Assembly: GCF_037042905.1 (NCBI RefSeq)
Contig: NC_087251.1
Coordinates: 35,148,501 to 35,212,500, forward strand
Direction of reading: 5' to 3'
DNA from: Lytechinus pictus
Lineage: Eukaryota; Echinodermata; Echinoidea; Temnopleuroida; Toxopneustidae
Length of the DNA stretch: 64,000 nucleotides
A program made the translations under genes and the position numbers. Positions 29,112-44,100 of this stretch are shown piece by piece. Each line of letters opens with the position of its first letter. Within the stretch, counting starts at the first letter, position 1. The notes under the pieces are model-generated. The model ran no database searches and had not been told where the DNA came from. It saw only the letters and a program-made list of their open reading frames with translations.

Positions 29112-32100
29112 TTATCTAATCATCCATCTATTATATCTCCCTGTATCTATCTACATGTACTTTCCCAGCTATCTATCTATCCCTGTATCTACTTAGTATT
29201 ATTGAATATTTATATTATATTGGATGGCTCAGAATGGAATACCAGAAATATTCCAAGAGTTTGGGCAATATTCCACGAATCGCAGATGAGTGGAACATTG
29301 GCCCTAACGAGTGGAATATTTCTGGTATGCCATGAAATGAAGCTATCCGATATAATTATTATCATCTATCCCACCCCCCCCCCCCAAAAAAAAAAGAGGG
29401 AAAAATTTGATTGAACAAGTCATATCACTTATCACATTATGGCATCATCACTTCATTAAGATCAATTTTGTCGTTGACACCCGACTTATGTGTAGTTCAT
29501 CACGACGTCATTGAGTGTCATTGTGCTCTATGTTGCGCATCACATTGCATAATTCACACATTCGCGCATGTGTACTAGACTGTTGTATACGGTCTCATTT
29601 TTCAGTGGCAAATTTTGTACAGGAGCCTATGGGATATTGGTTGGATTTTGGTCCTTTTTAGGGATACACTCTGATACTGCACGGGCAATAGATGAAGGCC
29701 AAAATACACGTTTTTAACGCATCGCCAAAACGGTCTATGTAGATGATAGAAGTAAAAGTTTAAAGGCATTTAAACACTTCAATATGAAATCATAATATCC
29801 ATCATATCGTGAAGACCATTTCTAGCTCAATGATGTTCTTAACCCGTTGCCTCCGAGATTCTTTGAATCCCATATGTTTAACACAGGGAACCAACGGTTC
29901 CCGTAAGCAACGGGTTAATAAAAGGTATTTCCCGGATTGGCCGGATGTGTACTTTGTTTCAGTGGTAAACCATTGTGAATCAGCTGCTGATATTTGTGGA
30001 AATGGAACATGTGCGAGCACAGAGAGAGGTCCAGTGTGTAGCTGTCCGGAAGGTTATCAGTTCGTACCATCACGAAGGTCGTGCCAAGGTAAACACTCAA
30101 TGCATGATGCATTGCTAAATTGCCACTTGGTCTACACCTCCTTTGCCTATATTCCATGTCGTCTAATAGCCATTTAGCCCATTTACCATTTTGTCTAATT
30201 TCCATTTAGGCTATACCCATTTCATCTGATTTCCACTTAGTCTAACACCACTGAATCTTTGTGGTTAGATGAACTGTTCATGAACCAATTTTTTTTTTGA
30301 ACAGTGCAAAATAGTGAATAGACAGAGAGGATATTAAACCACCTGGGCATTTGATTAAATTACAATTTAGCCTAAGTTGGAATTAGACTGAGTGTATTAA
30401 AGACCAAACAGCGATTGTACCAACATGATAGTAGACTCAGTTGATGTAGTCCATGTACTACTTGTAGACCAAGTAATATAACCCAGTGTATTTGCCAACT
30501 ACTCAACTTTCGATCTGACTATGATTGGATTTGGAATAACACAAGATTCACTTGATGATTAAGTTTAGATCAGCTAAAATTGTATTCTTTCAATTAAACA
30601 AAAAATGTATATCAATTGAGGTTGAAAATTCAATTTCAATTTATTTCAACTGATATTGTCAACTAAAAAAAGCTTCATTGTTGAAATTTAGTTTTCAGTT
30701 TAATACATGCAATCTTACATTATATCCAGAGTGAATGTATCTCTGGTAGTAGTGATAGTAGTAGTCGTAGTCGTAGTAGTAGTAGTTCTTAAAGGAGAAT
30801 GAAACCCTTGAAACCAGCTGAATCCATATCAAAGAGAAAAATCAAAGAAACATATTGTTGAAAGTTTGAGGAAGATTGAATGAATAATAAGAAAGCTATG
30901 AGCATTTAAATATTGAGATCACTAGTGCCATGTAGATCCTCCCATCGGCAATGCGACCAAGATCTGTCTCACTTTTATAGAGTCTATCACAAGGTGAGGT
31001 GTTCTCTTTATGAGATGACAAGTACAGAGGTTTCACAACATTATACCATTGATGAATCGTTTGTCATATGATTAGAATAAGCAAAAAGAGATGTTTTGGG
31101 GTATATTTTCAGTGTCCAAATGGGAGAGTTGTACGTGTGTGACATCACAGATCTTGGTCGCATTGCCAATGGGAGGATCTCCATAGCATTAGTGATCTCG
31201 ACATTCAAATGCTCATAACTCTTTTATTGCTAGTCCTATTTTACTCAAAGTTTTGTTGATCTTATTCTTTGATTTTTCTGCTTTCACAAAAGCTAACTTG
31301 CTCCAAGAGTTTCATTCTCCTTTAAATTGAAACATCAAGTATATCTCAAATATCAAACACTTCTATTCAGTTAGATCATGGTTACAAAGGTATTCAATTT
31401 TAAGGAATGCAATAGTGATGTCCTAAATCTCTGTTTATCCCAGTCCAGGATTATTGTTTTGTATACAACGGTGTTTGTGGGAACGGTACATGTGTGAACA
31501 GACCTGATGGGTATGACTGCTATTGCCCTGAAGGACAGAGGTTCAGTGAAAGCACCAGTACTTGTGAAGGTATGTCACCAATAGCCTTATCCATCATCAT
31601 TTGATTGTTTAAAAAGTATTCATTTGGTATTTATTAAAAAAAATATGTAGACTTTGTGATCTTTCAAATATTTTTCATGTGTATTTAAAGTGATGTGAAT
31701 AAGTGTAATTGAATTGAACTTTGTGATCACGCTGCATAACAATATAACCTCTTCTTGAGCAAGATCCTGGTGGATCAACTAATGACAGGATGTGACTATT
31801 TCAAAAGCACTACTGCCAAAATAACACTTATCTCTACCACCATTCTTCAAGTTATACTGCCATTTTTAGACATAAATGATGGTCAGATCACAACAAAAGC
31901 ATCAATTATATGACACCAAGACCACTATTTTCCTTTACATGAATCCTACATCCACTACTTTTTCCACATAAATCCCTCTAATTTTATATACCAATATACC
32001 AGATGAACACTTATTTAAATAGATTAAGGAAAATGGATAAATCATGTTTTCACACTTGTATATAGACAATGTATGTCTATTGGAAATTACAAAATGTGAA

Positions 32101-35100
32101 CAAACAGAGATGCCAAGTCTCCCTTACTGTTGGCTATTAAAAGGATCCTTGAAAATTTGATTATTGCTCAAAACTGTACCAAAATACATTGGCTCCCTCT
32201 TATTTTGTGAATTTACCTATCAGAGCTGTGAGATAACGATCTGGGGTGTACTGAATCATCAGTAATTTCAAACTTTATGACAGTTAAGTATTAAAGTTAG
32301 ACAATGGTGAAATAACAAAGAACACTAAATATCCACGTTTGTGTAGATGTTTTCCCTGTAAAACTTAATCCAATACTACTCACTTTTTCCCATATTTGTT
32401 CTCCAGGGTCCACCTATAGGCCAATAGACAACAGGTTAGATTGAATACCAAGTAAAAGGAAATATATGACCAAAAAATACATTTGGCTCTTCACATTCAC
32501 AAATAACATCAATTCTAACTTTGATTAAAACAAATCTTTGAATTCTTGTCTCTTTATTCAGTGACCAATTTCTGTGTTGTGCTAAGTGGTATATGTGGCA
32601 ATGGAACGTGCATACCATCTTTGAATGGATACTCTTGTAGATGTCCAAGTGGGTTCCAGTTTGACAGTGATGCTGGTTACTGTGAAGGTGAGAGTTATGC
32701 TTGTGTACGCTATATACATATGTTTGGTTTTAAAGTACTGTATAAACTTATGTTGGTCATAACAGGGGGGGGGGGTGGTCCAAAGTAAAGAGGATAATAA
32801 TATTCCATAAAATATTCAATATCTTTTTTTTGGCACAACTAGCGCAACAGAAAGAAATCATCAGCGCCCAAACCAAATTGGTCTATAGAGCATAGCAGTT
32901 TTTTTGATAAAGGAGTAATATACAGTTGAAAGGCTATTTACAGCTACATGTAAGTTGGTAGAGCAGTGGACTCTTAAACTGGTGACTTGTGATCAAATCC
33001 AAGTCATTCAGAGTGTTAGAAACGCACCCAAGTTTATGAACATTACAAAGAAACATTTTGAAATATTGGAGGTAGGGGTGCCAGTGTGTTTGAGCCTATA
33101 ATCATATAAATGCTGTGTGCTTGCATGTTTACGTAAGGAAGTTTACTTTGAAAGTACCAAAAAAGATATAAACTAATATTTATGATTTTATTGACTATTT
33201 TGTTTGTTTATTTTCATTATACAGATATTGATCTCTGTGTAGATCACTCTGATCTATGTGGTAATGGTACATGTGTGGATCAGGGTCAGAACTTCATCTG
33301 TATTTGTCCCGAAGGATTTGAATTCTCAAATACCAAAGTCTGCATAGGTAAATATCATTGTACAATTGTCTTATTGCAAGTCTTTTTTATTTTTTTTTCT
33401 TCAAAAATAGCAAAATCAAATTGCTTCATTTAGGAGAGTCAACAGAAGATAAACAACATAATGGTTGTGATTTCTGGATTCAATTTTCATGTATTTTTAA
33501 TATGATTGTTCATATTTCATATATCTGCATGATTTGGATATTCACTTTTTGTATATTTTATTAATTTATTTACAGATATCAATGAATGTTCAACATCATC
33601 TCATTCTTGTGGTTTGGAAGCATCCTGTGTAAACACACACGGCAGTCATCATTGTGCTTGTCAGGCTGGCTTTGAGTTTGATCCAATAACAAGGACGTGT
33701 GATGGTGAGAAAATAGTATAAAATTGTATGAACCACTTTGACCCTTAGAATATTGAATAATCTAATATCATAGACCTTGTAAAGGCGCCACTCGGTTCCA
33801 CAAGTCAATGGGTTATTAGATCCAGGGGTGTATCCATGATTGACCAGTAGGGGGGTGGGGGCAGTGGTGTTCAATTTCAATTATCGCCATGCAACAAAAG
33901 AAAGAAAGAGGCAAGAAAAACAAAGAAACAGGGTTGGGGGACAGTCAAGGCTCGATCTCTCATCCCGGCCAACTCAACCATTCATGGATGGATCTAGGGT
34001 GGGGAGGATTGGGATGAGGGATATAAGTTTTTTTGTTTAAAGCTTGTAAGCAAAGGTGAGCTGAAATAAGACGAGATATATGACTCTATTTGAACATATT
34101 ATTTATCATCAGTGACAAAATATATTTGTTCATTGCAGATATCAATGAGTGTAGGATATCGCCTGATGTATGTGGTAACGCATCCTGTACCAATACAGAG
34201 GGTAGTTATAGATGCTCATGCGACTTTGGCTACATGTATAACTCAACTCTTGGCATGTGTATAGGTAAGAAATTGTATCTGTATTTATCGTTATGGTAAA
34301 CTTTTCAATTAGTAGAAAATAAATAATTTGTTGTGAGAGTACTTTTGGTATCTATCTTCAGATAACAAGTAAAAAAAGTTTCATGAATTTTCTCGAGGCG
34401 CCTTGCAAACAGTTAGAGCTGCATTAATCATGCAGGGATCCCTCAAGTATGTTTTCATCACCAAACCTCACATTCTACTAGACAACAAAACAATTGCAAT
34501 GCAGGAAGAACTGTTCTGGAATATGCTTAGTGCTTTTAGAGTGGGATTCAGAGCATTGACTTAATATCAGAGTGGCTCTTCGGCAAACCCAATACCCCAC
34601 TTTTCTTTTATGAATGAGAGGGTTAGCATTGTTAAGACAAATTTGCATAATTCTTTCAGGTAGATGTGGCACTGTCATTTGGTAAGGTGACATAAGAAAA
34701 TTGTTATTAAGGTTTTGGTTTATTTCCGTAATTTATATTTTATTGCTTTATATTTATAATTGATTGCTGTGTTATCCAGAGTTGGATCATTTCAGAAACA
34801 GAGGTACATACTCTAGTACACTTACGGTGAATGTGTAGTAAAAAGTTGTAAAAGAAGTTTTTACATTTTCATTATACTATAGTTATGAAGAATTACACAT
34901 CTTTAATAATGAAAGATTATGAAGTTGTCAAAACGCTTGTACAGCTCAGTAGGGCCGTCTGCACCATCCCGAGTTTTCAAATTAGCGCGCTATTTCGTAT
35001 CCGGCAAATTATCCCGATCTGAAAAATCTCGAGATAGTTTGCAGTGGAGACGAAATTATCGAGCTAGTTCGTAGGATTAATCTCGAGATTGCAATCCCAA

Positions 35101-38100
35101 GTCAACTTGGGTTTATTTGCAAAATAGCGCGCTATTTTACGAATTATCCCGCTAATTCGTAGGTGCAGACGCACCCGAGATTGGACTCGGGGTAATTTAT
35201 TCATGACGTCAGTCCATAATGCAATTCGCGTTCCACTTCCGCCTTGGTCAAAACATAAACATGTGCGAAAGTCAACTTTATACATGTGAATAGATATTAT
35301 CGCGAATAGCGTTCATCAATTGCCTAATCAGCAACGATGGTGTCGTCTTATTCCTTCGCAAAATGTGAGCAAATAGCATTTCTTTCCTCCTTCTCTCCCT
35401 CTCTCTCTCTCTCTGTCGTTGCCTCTTACTCCGCCATCATATTTAACGAAGAATACATCACTTCTTCACTCGCTGAGCTGAGAGGATTGTTGCATAACAC
35501 CGGTCGAATTCGGCGAAAGTGCTAGTGAAAGGAGTACATTGCTTGCATATCGCGGGAAGTTATTCAAAAGCGCGGGCCGTTGAAACTCCAAGATCCGAAA
35601 GTCCGCATGCTCGGAATATCGGGCTTGTTGCCTCGCTCGAGCAGGAATCGCTTTCTTGCGATGGTGGAGACGGGGTTTCTTGAATCTCGAGATTAATCGC
35701 GAAGTGGGCCGATCGGGCTAAAATCTCGAGATTGAGCAAACTCGGGATGGTGCAGCACCGCCTAGTCATTTTAAATCTTATCTTTATTAGATATTTTTCC
35801 CATGATTTATTGATAGAGAAAATAAAGTAAAGTCTGCTTACTTAAAGTTGAGTAATCATTTTAGTTGAAGATTGTGTTAGTTACAATGCCCATTTCTGAG
35901 TTGAATTTTAAGAAGCTGAATATACTTCATCAACGGAATTATTATCATTACACTTATCTTCCTTCTCTTGTTAGACACCAATGAATGTGCTGTGTATAGG
36001 AGTATCTGCAGTAATGGCACCTGTATGAACACACAAGGCAGTTATAGATGTGTATGTCCTAGAGGATATGAATATATCAGTGGAAATGGCAATGGATGCT
36101 TAGGTAAGATGGTCCTTATTTAGTGTTTATACTTCCTTTATTTGCAATCTTCAAAAATTTGCACTTTTCAGCAGTTTAAGAATGGAATTGTGCTTTGATT
36201 GTTTCAGTAATATTTTTATTTGTTATTTGTGAGGTGTTAACTCTTTGCCTGCCACGTACACAACCCCCCACCCCCATTCCACATTGATGTTAAGATACCT
36301 CCTTAGAAGCATTACGAAAATACACCGTTTGGGGTTTCACCGCTGTTGGGGTCGCAAACTGCGGTAATAGACCCCATTTTTCGTTTGAAACTCTCATTTC
36401 TCATTTGAACATTTCCAAGCCCCGATAAACCCATCTTGGCCAGGTAATCCCCGTTGTCTCAATTTCACCTCCACTGGCCAGTTAAGCCAAGGACGAAATG
36501 ATAAACAACAGCTGTGCTATTACGTAAGACTTCTCTGCCTGAAGAAGGAACTTCGGAATTAAATTATTGTCTTCGATATTTAATCACGTTTTCAAAGGCA
36601 TATTGTATTCAGACATCCAATATTAGTCCTTTTTCAATTTCGAACGAAGAAAATCGACCTCGAAATAAGGAAAATAAGCGAATAAAAATTAGGTTATGCT
36701 TTGCATGCAGGGACTGCCCTTAAAGCGCTGCGCACACGATGCATTCACCGCGTGTATACACGGAACTCCATAGCAGGCTCTTAGACACGTTGCAATCCAT
36801 CGTGTGTGACCCCCTGCTGTGCTGGGCTGTCGCGTTATCTTCAGACCGAGGTCAAGAAACAGGTGTTTTGATACTTAAATTTCTTGCTTGGGGGCAGTTC
36901 GGGATTATAGTGGTTAGAGAAGAGAATTGGTGAAAACGATCTGGGGTATAGCCTTCTCAAACGGAGGTATTTCGTCATGAGGAGTTTTGCATTCACTAGC
37001 CTTTTTCACCTTCCAATAATTAATGGCTGGTTTATTTTAATGAAAAATTATGTATTGATTGATTGATTGATTGATTGATTGGTGGTGATTTTTTACCTGA
37101 TTGCTAAGAATGCATGAATGCTTGTAAGCAAGCAACCAGAGGACCGACGGCTTAAGGTCCTCTCCAAAGGAGAGGATGTGTAGCAACATCGTAGAGAAAA
37201 TATGATGAAATCATGCAAATTGTACCATTTCTTAAATGTAATGTCATAGATTTTGGCATTTTCAACTGAACATTCTGTATCTCAGTTCTTGGTCAGGAGG
37301 GTATTCCTTTATGATACTTGATATATTTTATGAAAGTGTTATTGTTCGTATTGCTTGTATATTTTTTAAATCAGTATGAATGCACCATGTCTTGTGAGTG
37401 CCTCCGATATACAGGAGTTTTGTTCAAATGAATAAATTGAAATTAAATTATATCTAATATGCTTCATATAATGAAGGTTTAATTTCAAAAGATGTATTCA
37501 TGAGCTTTCAATACATCTTGAAGGTAACTTAGGATTGAAATGAGACTTTCAATAAAGAGTAAAGTAACAGTGAACTAAAAATCTCATATTGAAATTTGAC
37601 CTGGGTACTTCTGAATAGATTTCCTGGGAATTCATATAGTACCCTGGGTTCTTTTGAATAGACTTCCTGTCTATTCATACTTTGATGCCCCTATTGTCAT
37701 GTGCATACAGAACTGTGCAAGCTTTTAGAACTGAAAGGAATTAATAGAAGAACTTATTGATTTTCTCCACTAAATAATAGTTTAGTCATGAACATAATGA
37801 TTAATTGCTTGTAGGTCTAGGCCTACTATAAATTTTAGGAAGTCTGTATAAAATGAAATAAATATATAATAGATTTGCCTATAAGATATTCAGAGGTCCC
37901 ATACTATAGTAGGGGCCATCTTAGTTCATCAGAATATTTCTGAAAGCAGTTTAAATAAACTATTTTTTTTCTTTAAAAAATTTCAATTGAAGAGTGTAGG
38001 TGATAGCTAGGATTCTATAAAGTCTGTACGCCCGAACCCCTATATTTGCGACTTTCCTGATCTAACTTTGTTTTCTCTTTTCTAGTTCATATAATAGGTT

Positions 38101-41100
38101 GCAATGTCCTTATTTTATGTTTAATTTGGTTTCTGAGTTGAGACATGAGTTAGAGATAAATGGGGTCAGATGTACAATAAGGTTATTGAATAAGCCAGTT
38201 CATAGTTCCACTCTTAGTGTGCATGATCAGAAGATTCTGCACATAATCAGAGGAATGTCATTGGTACTAAAGTGACATTGAGGTTTAAAATTTAATGAGA
38301 TAAGCACCAACTTTGATGTCTTGATTATTCATATATTCTTTTGAATTGTGTTTTTCATTTACATCCACAAAAAACAACAATGCGTGCATGAAAGACCGGT
38401 ATTTCAGTTTGCCAAGTACATTGTACAACATGCTACAATATGTATTCAAAGTAGGAATGCAACAAATACCTCCATAAAGTGTTCATTGTTATGCTATTCT
38501 AATCACCTGATCTATTCAATTTCTTCATCCTGCTATGTAAGGCATGCTCATGTAATATCTTGCTTTGAAATCTGCCTATCATAATGAAAGAAATAAAAGG
38601 TTATTTGACCAAAATTGTCCATGAAGTAACTACGAACTGGCCTATTGCCCAACTGTGGCAATGGACGCTCGATGTTGTTGTTGTTTTTTGTTGTTGAAAT
38701 ATTGACCAATTTCCTGTCTTTATAATCTCCTGATTTAGATATCAATGAATGTACCTCTGCACCTGGGCGATGCGGAGATGCGGCCTGTTTTAACAGAGAG
38801 GGTAGCTTTTTGTGTAGATGTGACCCTGGATACGACTTTGATGAGCAGGATAGGACGTGCGTTGGTGAGAACTAATCTGTCTTAAAAACTGTTGTGTTGG
38901 GGATTTTTTTTGTATGCTTTGAAGTTTGCTGCTTTAATGTTCCGTCGCTTGATGATTTTGAGAAAATTTGTTTTAGTTATTTCTATTCAGTTTTTGTATT
39001 AATTTGATTATTCACTCATTTGCTTATTAAAATATTCATCACTTCTTTGTTGTTATATAATTAGACACATTTATTCAAATAATGATGATTAGTTTTGTTG
39101 TTGTGTTGTAGGGGGGTGGGGGTTTCATGGTTTAGGATAACAAGTTGGAATTGTATCAACTATTTATCTGTTGAAATCTGAATTCTGTATTAAGTCGTAT
39201 AGGTTTTTGAAAATGACCTGGGGGCCGTTTCATAAAGCTGTTCGTAAGTTAAGAGCGACTTTAAGAATGACTGGTGAACCTTTCTTACGCGCTTAACCAT
39301 TGCCAATGGTGTACACCTTTTACCACAAGAAAGGATCACCAGTCGTTTTTAAAGTCGCTCTTAACTTACAAACAGCTTTATGAAACACCCACCTGTTTCA
39401 GGAAGGCAATAAGTAACAATTCTCACTTTTCTTTTTTCCATTCTTGGCAATATCAAACAATTCATACAAAGTGCATAGGGCAATACCCAATCTTGAATAG
39501 TGAGTTAATATATTTATCTATATATATTTTCACCTACTGCAGTAAATATTTAGTCCATTCATTGTTAATGTTCAATGAATGCTGTTCAAGTTCTATTTCA
39601 CATAAACTTTTTGACGAATTTCGTTCATAATTGTTTTTCTTATTCTCCAGATATTAATGAGTGTTTCCTGTTAGAAGAGATATGCGGCAATGGTCAGTGT
39701 GAGAACAGTGTAGGATCCTTCAGATGTATATGTCCCGATGGAGCGAACTTTGATGAAGCCAGAAGACAATGCATAGGTGAGTAAGACCTGTGTAGGTTTA
39801 GGTGGGCTATTCGATTCATATTTATTTCACTTTGCAAGAGTATCACACTAGTAAAGATTCACACATAAAACATTCAATATATTACAACATAAACAGCAAT
39901 ACAGAATATGATGACATTGCAAAGTGGGTTGCTGCCCTAATAAGAGGCCGACCTAGAAAAGTAACATAAAATATGATATTTTGAAAATCGTGAATCAGAC
40001 ATGGCAAAAGAAAAAACAAAAAGAACTAAGAAATATTAATTCATTATCAATTTATTATTGATTTATAATTTATTATTTATTTTATTATTATTTATCAAAT
40101 TGTGGATCAATTTGTTGAAGCATCATGGTTGATGATTATAATTCACCAAGTACAGACTATTTGAACCATGTAATGAGAGTGTCAAAATGTTTATTATGGG
40201 AGGAAATGAGAACTAAGAAAAGAATAATTTACTATGATATGAATTTCAATGAATTCTTTGGTACATTATAAACCATAAATGCTGAGTTTAAACAAAATTT
40301 TGCATTCCACAGAAATTTTGCCTATAATTCTCACTTAGCCAAGACTTACATCTGATTAACTTACGAGAATACCGACCAATATCTTTTTTCGGACAGGTAA
40401 ATGCTTCACATAGTCAATAATGAAATACTGTTACTGGGTACATTGTATCTATATATTTGAGTGTTGCGATAAACTTTAATACAATTAATTGAAAATCTAT
40501 TTGGGGTCCCAGAACAATTATATATCTAGCTTGCAGTCAGTTGGAAATTTTCAATTGATCGCTGTTCTGCTTATTGCAACAAGGAGAGTAAACTGCAATT
40601 AATATATCATTTGTAAAAATTGGTATATCAATTATGAAATTGGAGTAGAAATTTGCAATAGATTAACAAATAACTTTTGAACAACCCCTGAATTATGAAT
40701 GAATGAATGAATTATCACATTTTTACCACCAATTTTTTAAAACTTTCAGCATTAGAGAGCCACACAACATCGCGTGATCCTGAGGCGATAGAAGCTGATA
40801 GATGCTCATCTCTTTGTGGAAATGCTTCATGTGCTACGGATGCTAGTGGCCCTGTGTGTACTTGCCAACCAGGATATCAGTTTGAAGCTGCCAGCAAGTC
40901 ATGCGTTGGTGAGTTCAAGATAAAACTCTTCGCTATCTTATAGGGAGTGGGGTAGAGTTAGTCAATTTGATTGAGAGATTGCTCCAAATTTAATGTGCAG
41001 GTGATTTTGGCAGGAAACTGCATCAATTATTATCGGGGCCGTCATTCTATCAATGCATCCAGAACAGATTCAGATGACATTTTCATCAAATCAACCTCAA

Positions 41101-44100
41101 CAACATCAAGCCTTCAACTCTAGAATGCTTATATCTGTCAAAGTTTAACTTTTAGCGAATGTAGAAGAATCATCATGCATCTTTGTTTTAACTAATCAGC
41201 ATCATCCTATCTTATAGGATGAGACAGAACAATCATTTATATGTAGAATTATAATATTTTCAGTGGATTTCCATCGTTGCAATTGATAGGATCACTTGTA
41301 ATAGTGAAGAGTACCCAGGCATTAATATAATTGTTGTTGTTTTTTACATAGATCTTGATGAATGTGAAAGGAGCCCTGAGATTTGTGGAACTGCTACCTG
41401 CCAGAATAGAATAGGAGGTTATACATGCGATTGTCCCGAAGGATTTATCTACAAGAAAAAGAAGAAAACTTGTGGAGGTCAGTTGGAAATTCTTTTGCAT
41501 TTGTTATTTTGTAGATGCCATTGTGAATGCTTCAAAGTTTATTACACCATTTTGGTTGTCTTTTATCTAGGAGATAGTTATTCACCACCAATTTCATGAT
41601 GTTTTGAGAAATTCAGGTCCATTATGGTAAAGCAAAGCTGCCTATTGATTTTGGTGTGGATGGAGACATCGTTGCCATGGTATTGAGAGTTTTTGTGGAA
41701 ATAGCAGAGATTTCCTTGTGATTGTTCTACTGGCTGCGTTTCTTCTCTGATCATCTTAAAATTTGTCATGAAGGTCCACTATGGTAAAGCGAAGCTGCCT
41801 AATGATTTTGGAGTGGGTGGAGATATGGTTGCCATTGAAACCATATTTTTGTGGAAAATTTGGTGAAACCTGTCACTTCTGCTTTTTTCCCAGTTTGTCA
41901 TAACAGTTGGCACACAGAAGCAATATCAGAAGGTAAATGTTCATGTGAGCGCTCTACCAGCTGCATTTTTTCTCCGATCATCTTCAAATGTGGCATGAAG
42001 GTCCATTATGGTGAAGCGAAGATGCCTATAATTTTTGGTGGGGGGGGGGGTCTTTATTGCCATGGTAACAACCCAAGTGAGTGTTACCAATAACTATGAC
42101 AATCCAATGTATCATGCTGACTTCATCCCAAGGTACATGTATCATAATACCATGCTGTTCCCATATAGAAAGTTTGTAATAGCAATTGGCACACAGAAGC
42201 AATATAAGAAGGTAAAGCGAAGATGCCTATCATTTTTGGTGGGGGGGGGGGGGGGGGGGGGTCTTAGGGTTAGGTTTACAAAATATACCCAGATTACTCT
42301 ATAATTGTATTCCACAACATGTGCTACTGGACAATACTTTAGGTTCTGCGGAGTCACGCTGCTGCGTCATATTATTGTCATCAAATTTGGTTCCCACAGG
42401 CAAAATGTGGGCAGGGTCATTGTTGCCATGATAATTGTATTATTTGCCAAATTTCTATGTGAGCTCTATATATCGCAATGATGGATGATGCGTTGGGTTC
42501 GGGGGATGCATGTGCGCGGCCACGCGACCCGTCGAGCATCTCTAGTTTTTCATATGCTTCTGCTGAATAAATCAAAACATGATAAATACACAAAAATTAT
42601 ACTGCTCCCACTTCATCATTCCTCCAGTTTTGTTTGATCACTGTATGCCGTATGAAAGCCTTACTGCCCATTGTCTTACTTTTTGTGTATTTTACCAATA
42701 GTCTGTAATGCATCTTTTTAGCAGGAACACTGACTCAGTGTCTTTCATAGCCTTTTTTCTGCATTTCCTATTTTTCTGTGTATTCTTGTAATGAGAGCAT
42801 TAGAAGCAGGAAGACACTGTGCGGGCTTTCTGCTAAAAGACATAACTTAGTCTTGTTAAGAAGCCTTGAGAAAATGTATTTGAATCTTAGATATTTTATC
42901 ATATTTTGTGTAATCTATAATTGATTTTGATTTTTTCTCATGATATTATTCAATGTGTGTTGGAAAATGAAACAAAACCCTTTGCTGCCCATTCTTCAGT
43001 TCACCCTTCATTCATATGTTGCAACCTTCCAAATTATGAATTTATGATTTATTGCACAATTATTTTTAAATGTTTTTTTTCCAGTGGTCATATAACATAT
43101 TGGTAGAATGTTGACAATTTTATTTGTAACTATAATGTATAACCTAGCCTTCTATCTGAGCTAATGAGACAAACTCTGAATTTATCGAATTCAAGATGCC
43201 CAGAAATTAAAGTACATACATGTACAGACTGCACTGGTAGGACAGCTGATCTGAAATACTTGCTTTTTCTTTCAAAGGTACCGATGATTCTTCCCATAAT
43301 CTTTCCAAGTTTCCTTCAGTAATTCAAAAATGAAGGAAAACTGCATCTTTTGCTTCAATGTGCACATAGAGCAAAATATGCAGTTGTGATTATTCACATG
43401 ACTTGATTATCAGCCAATTGATTGTATTGTGGACTCGGGTTTCTTTCATTTGATTGATTTGATAAAAGATAACAAACATGTTTATATTGAGTCTTTGATC
43501 TATCATCCTTTACTCGCATCATATTTCATGGCTCAATTTTATGCAATCAGGGACAGCACCCTAATATTTTGAAGGGGGCAGGGGGGGGGGGTCCTATGAA
43601 TCCATGGTTAATTGATGCTCCTAATGCTTGTTACATAATATGGTTAGCAATCGAGTAACTGTGTTAAAGAATGACCTCTCTTGATGCTCTTCTTTCTTAT
43701 TTTTTTCCCTCCATTTTCACCAAAGAAATTCACGGGTGATGCCACCCCGGCCCTGCCCCCACCAAACCTGTATCAATAATGTGAAAAACTGTATGTCACT
43801 GCAGCCCTGCTCAAATGTATTACTGTACGTGCTATGTATTCTTTGTGTCACAGATTTGAATGAATGCAAGAAATATCGTACGCTGTGTGCTAATGGTAGA
43901 TGCGTGAACAAAAAAGGCTATTTTGTTTGCTTATGTCCACCCGGCCAGCAATTCAGCTATAATAGTCGCAGATGTGTGGGTAAGGACAACCTATGTTTGT
44001 TCATTATTGGGCAGTCGCCTCCTGGAAATTTTAGCCGGCGTGTGTGCTGACATATGTATGGCAAGCTATTTTCTCATTAAGTTCTATTCCTTGATATCAA

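Noticed and set aside
28905..29414. 169-codon ORF rich in Ile-Tyr-Leu-Ser
   Set aside because: Pure CTAT microsatellite read in frame, with no gene context.
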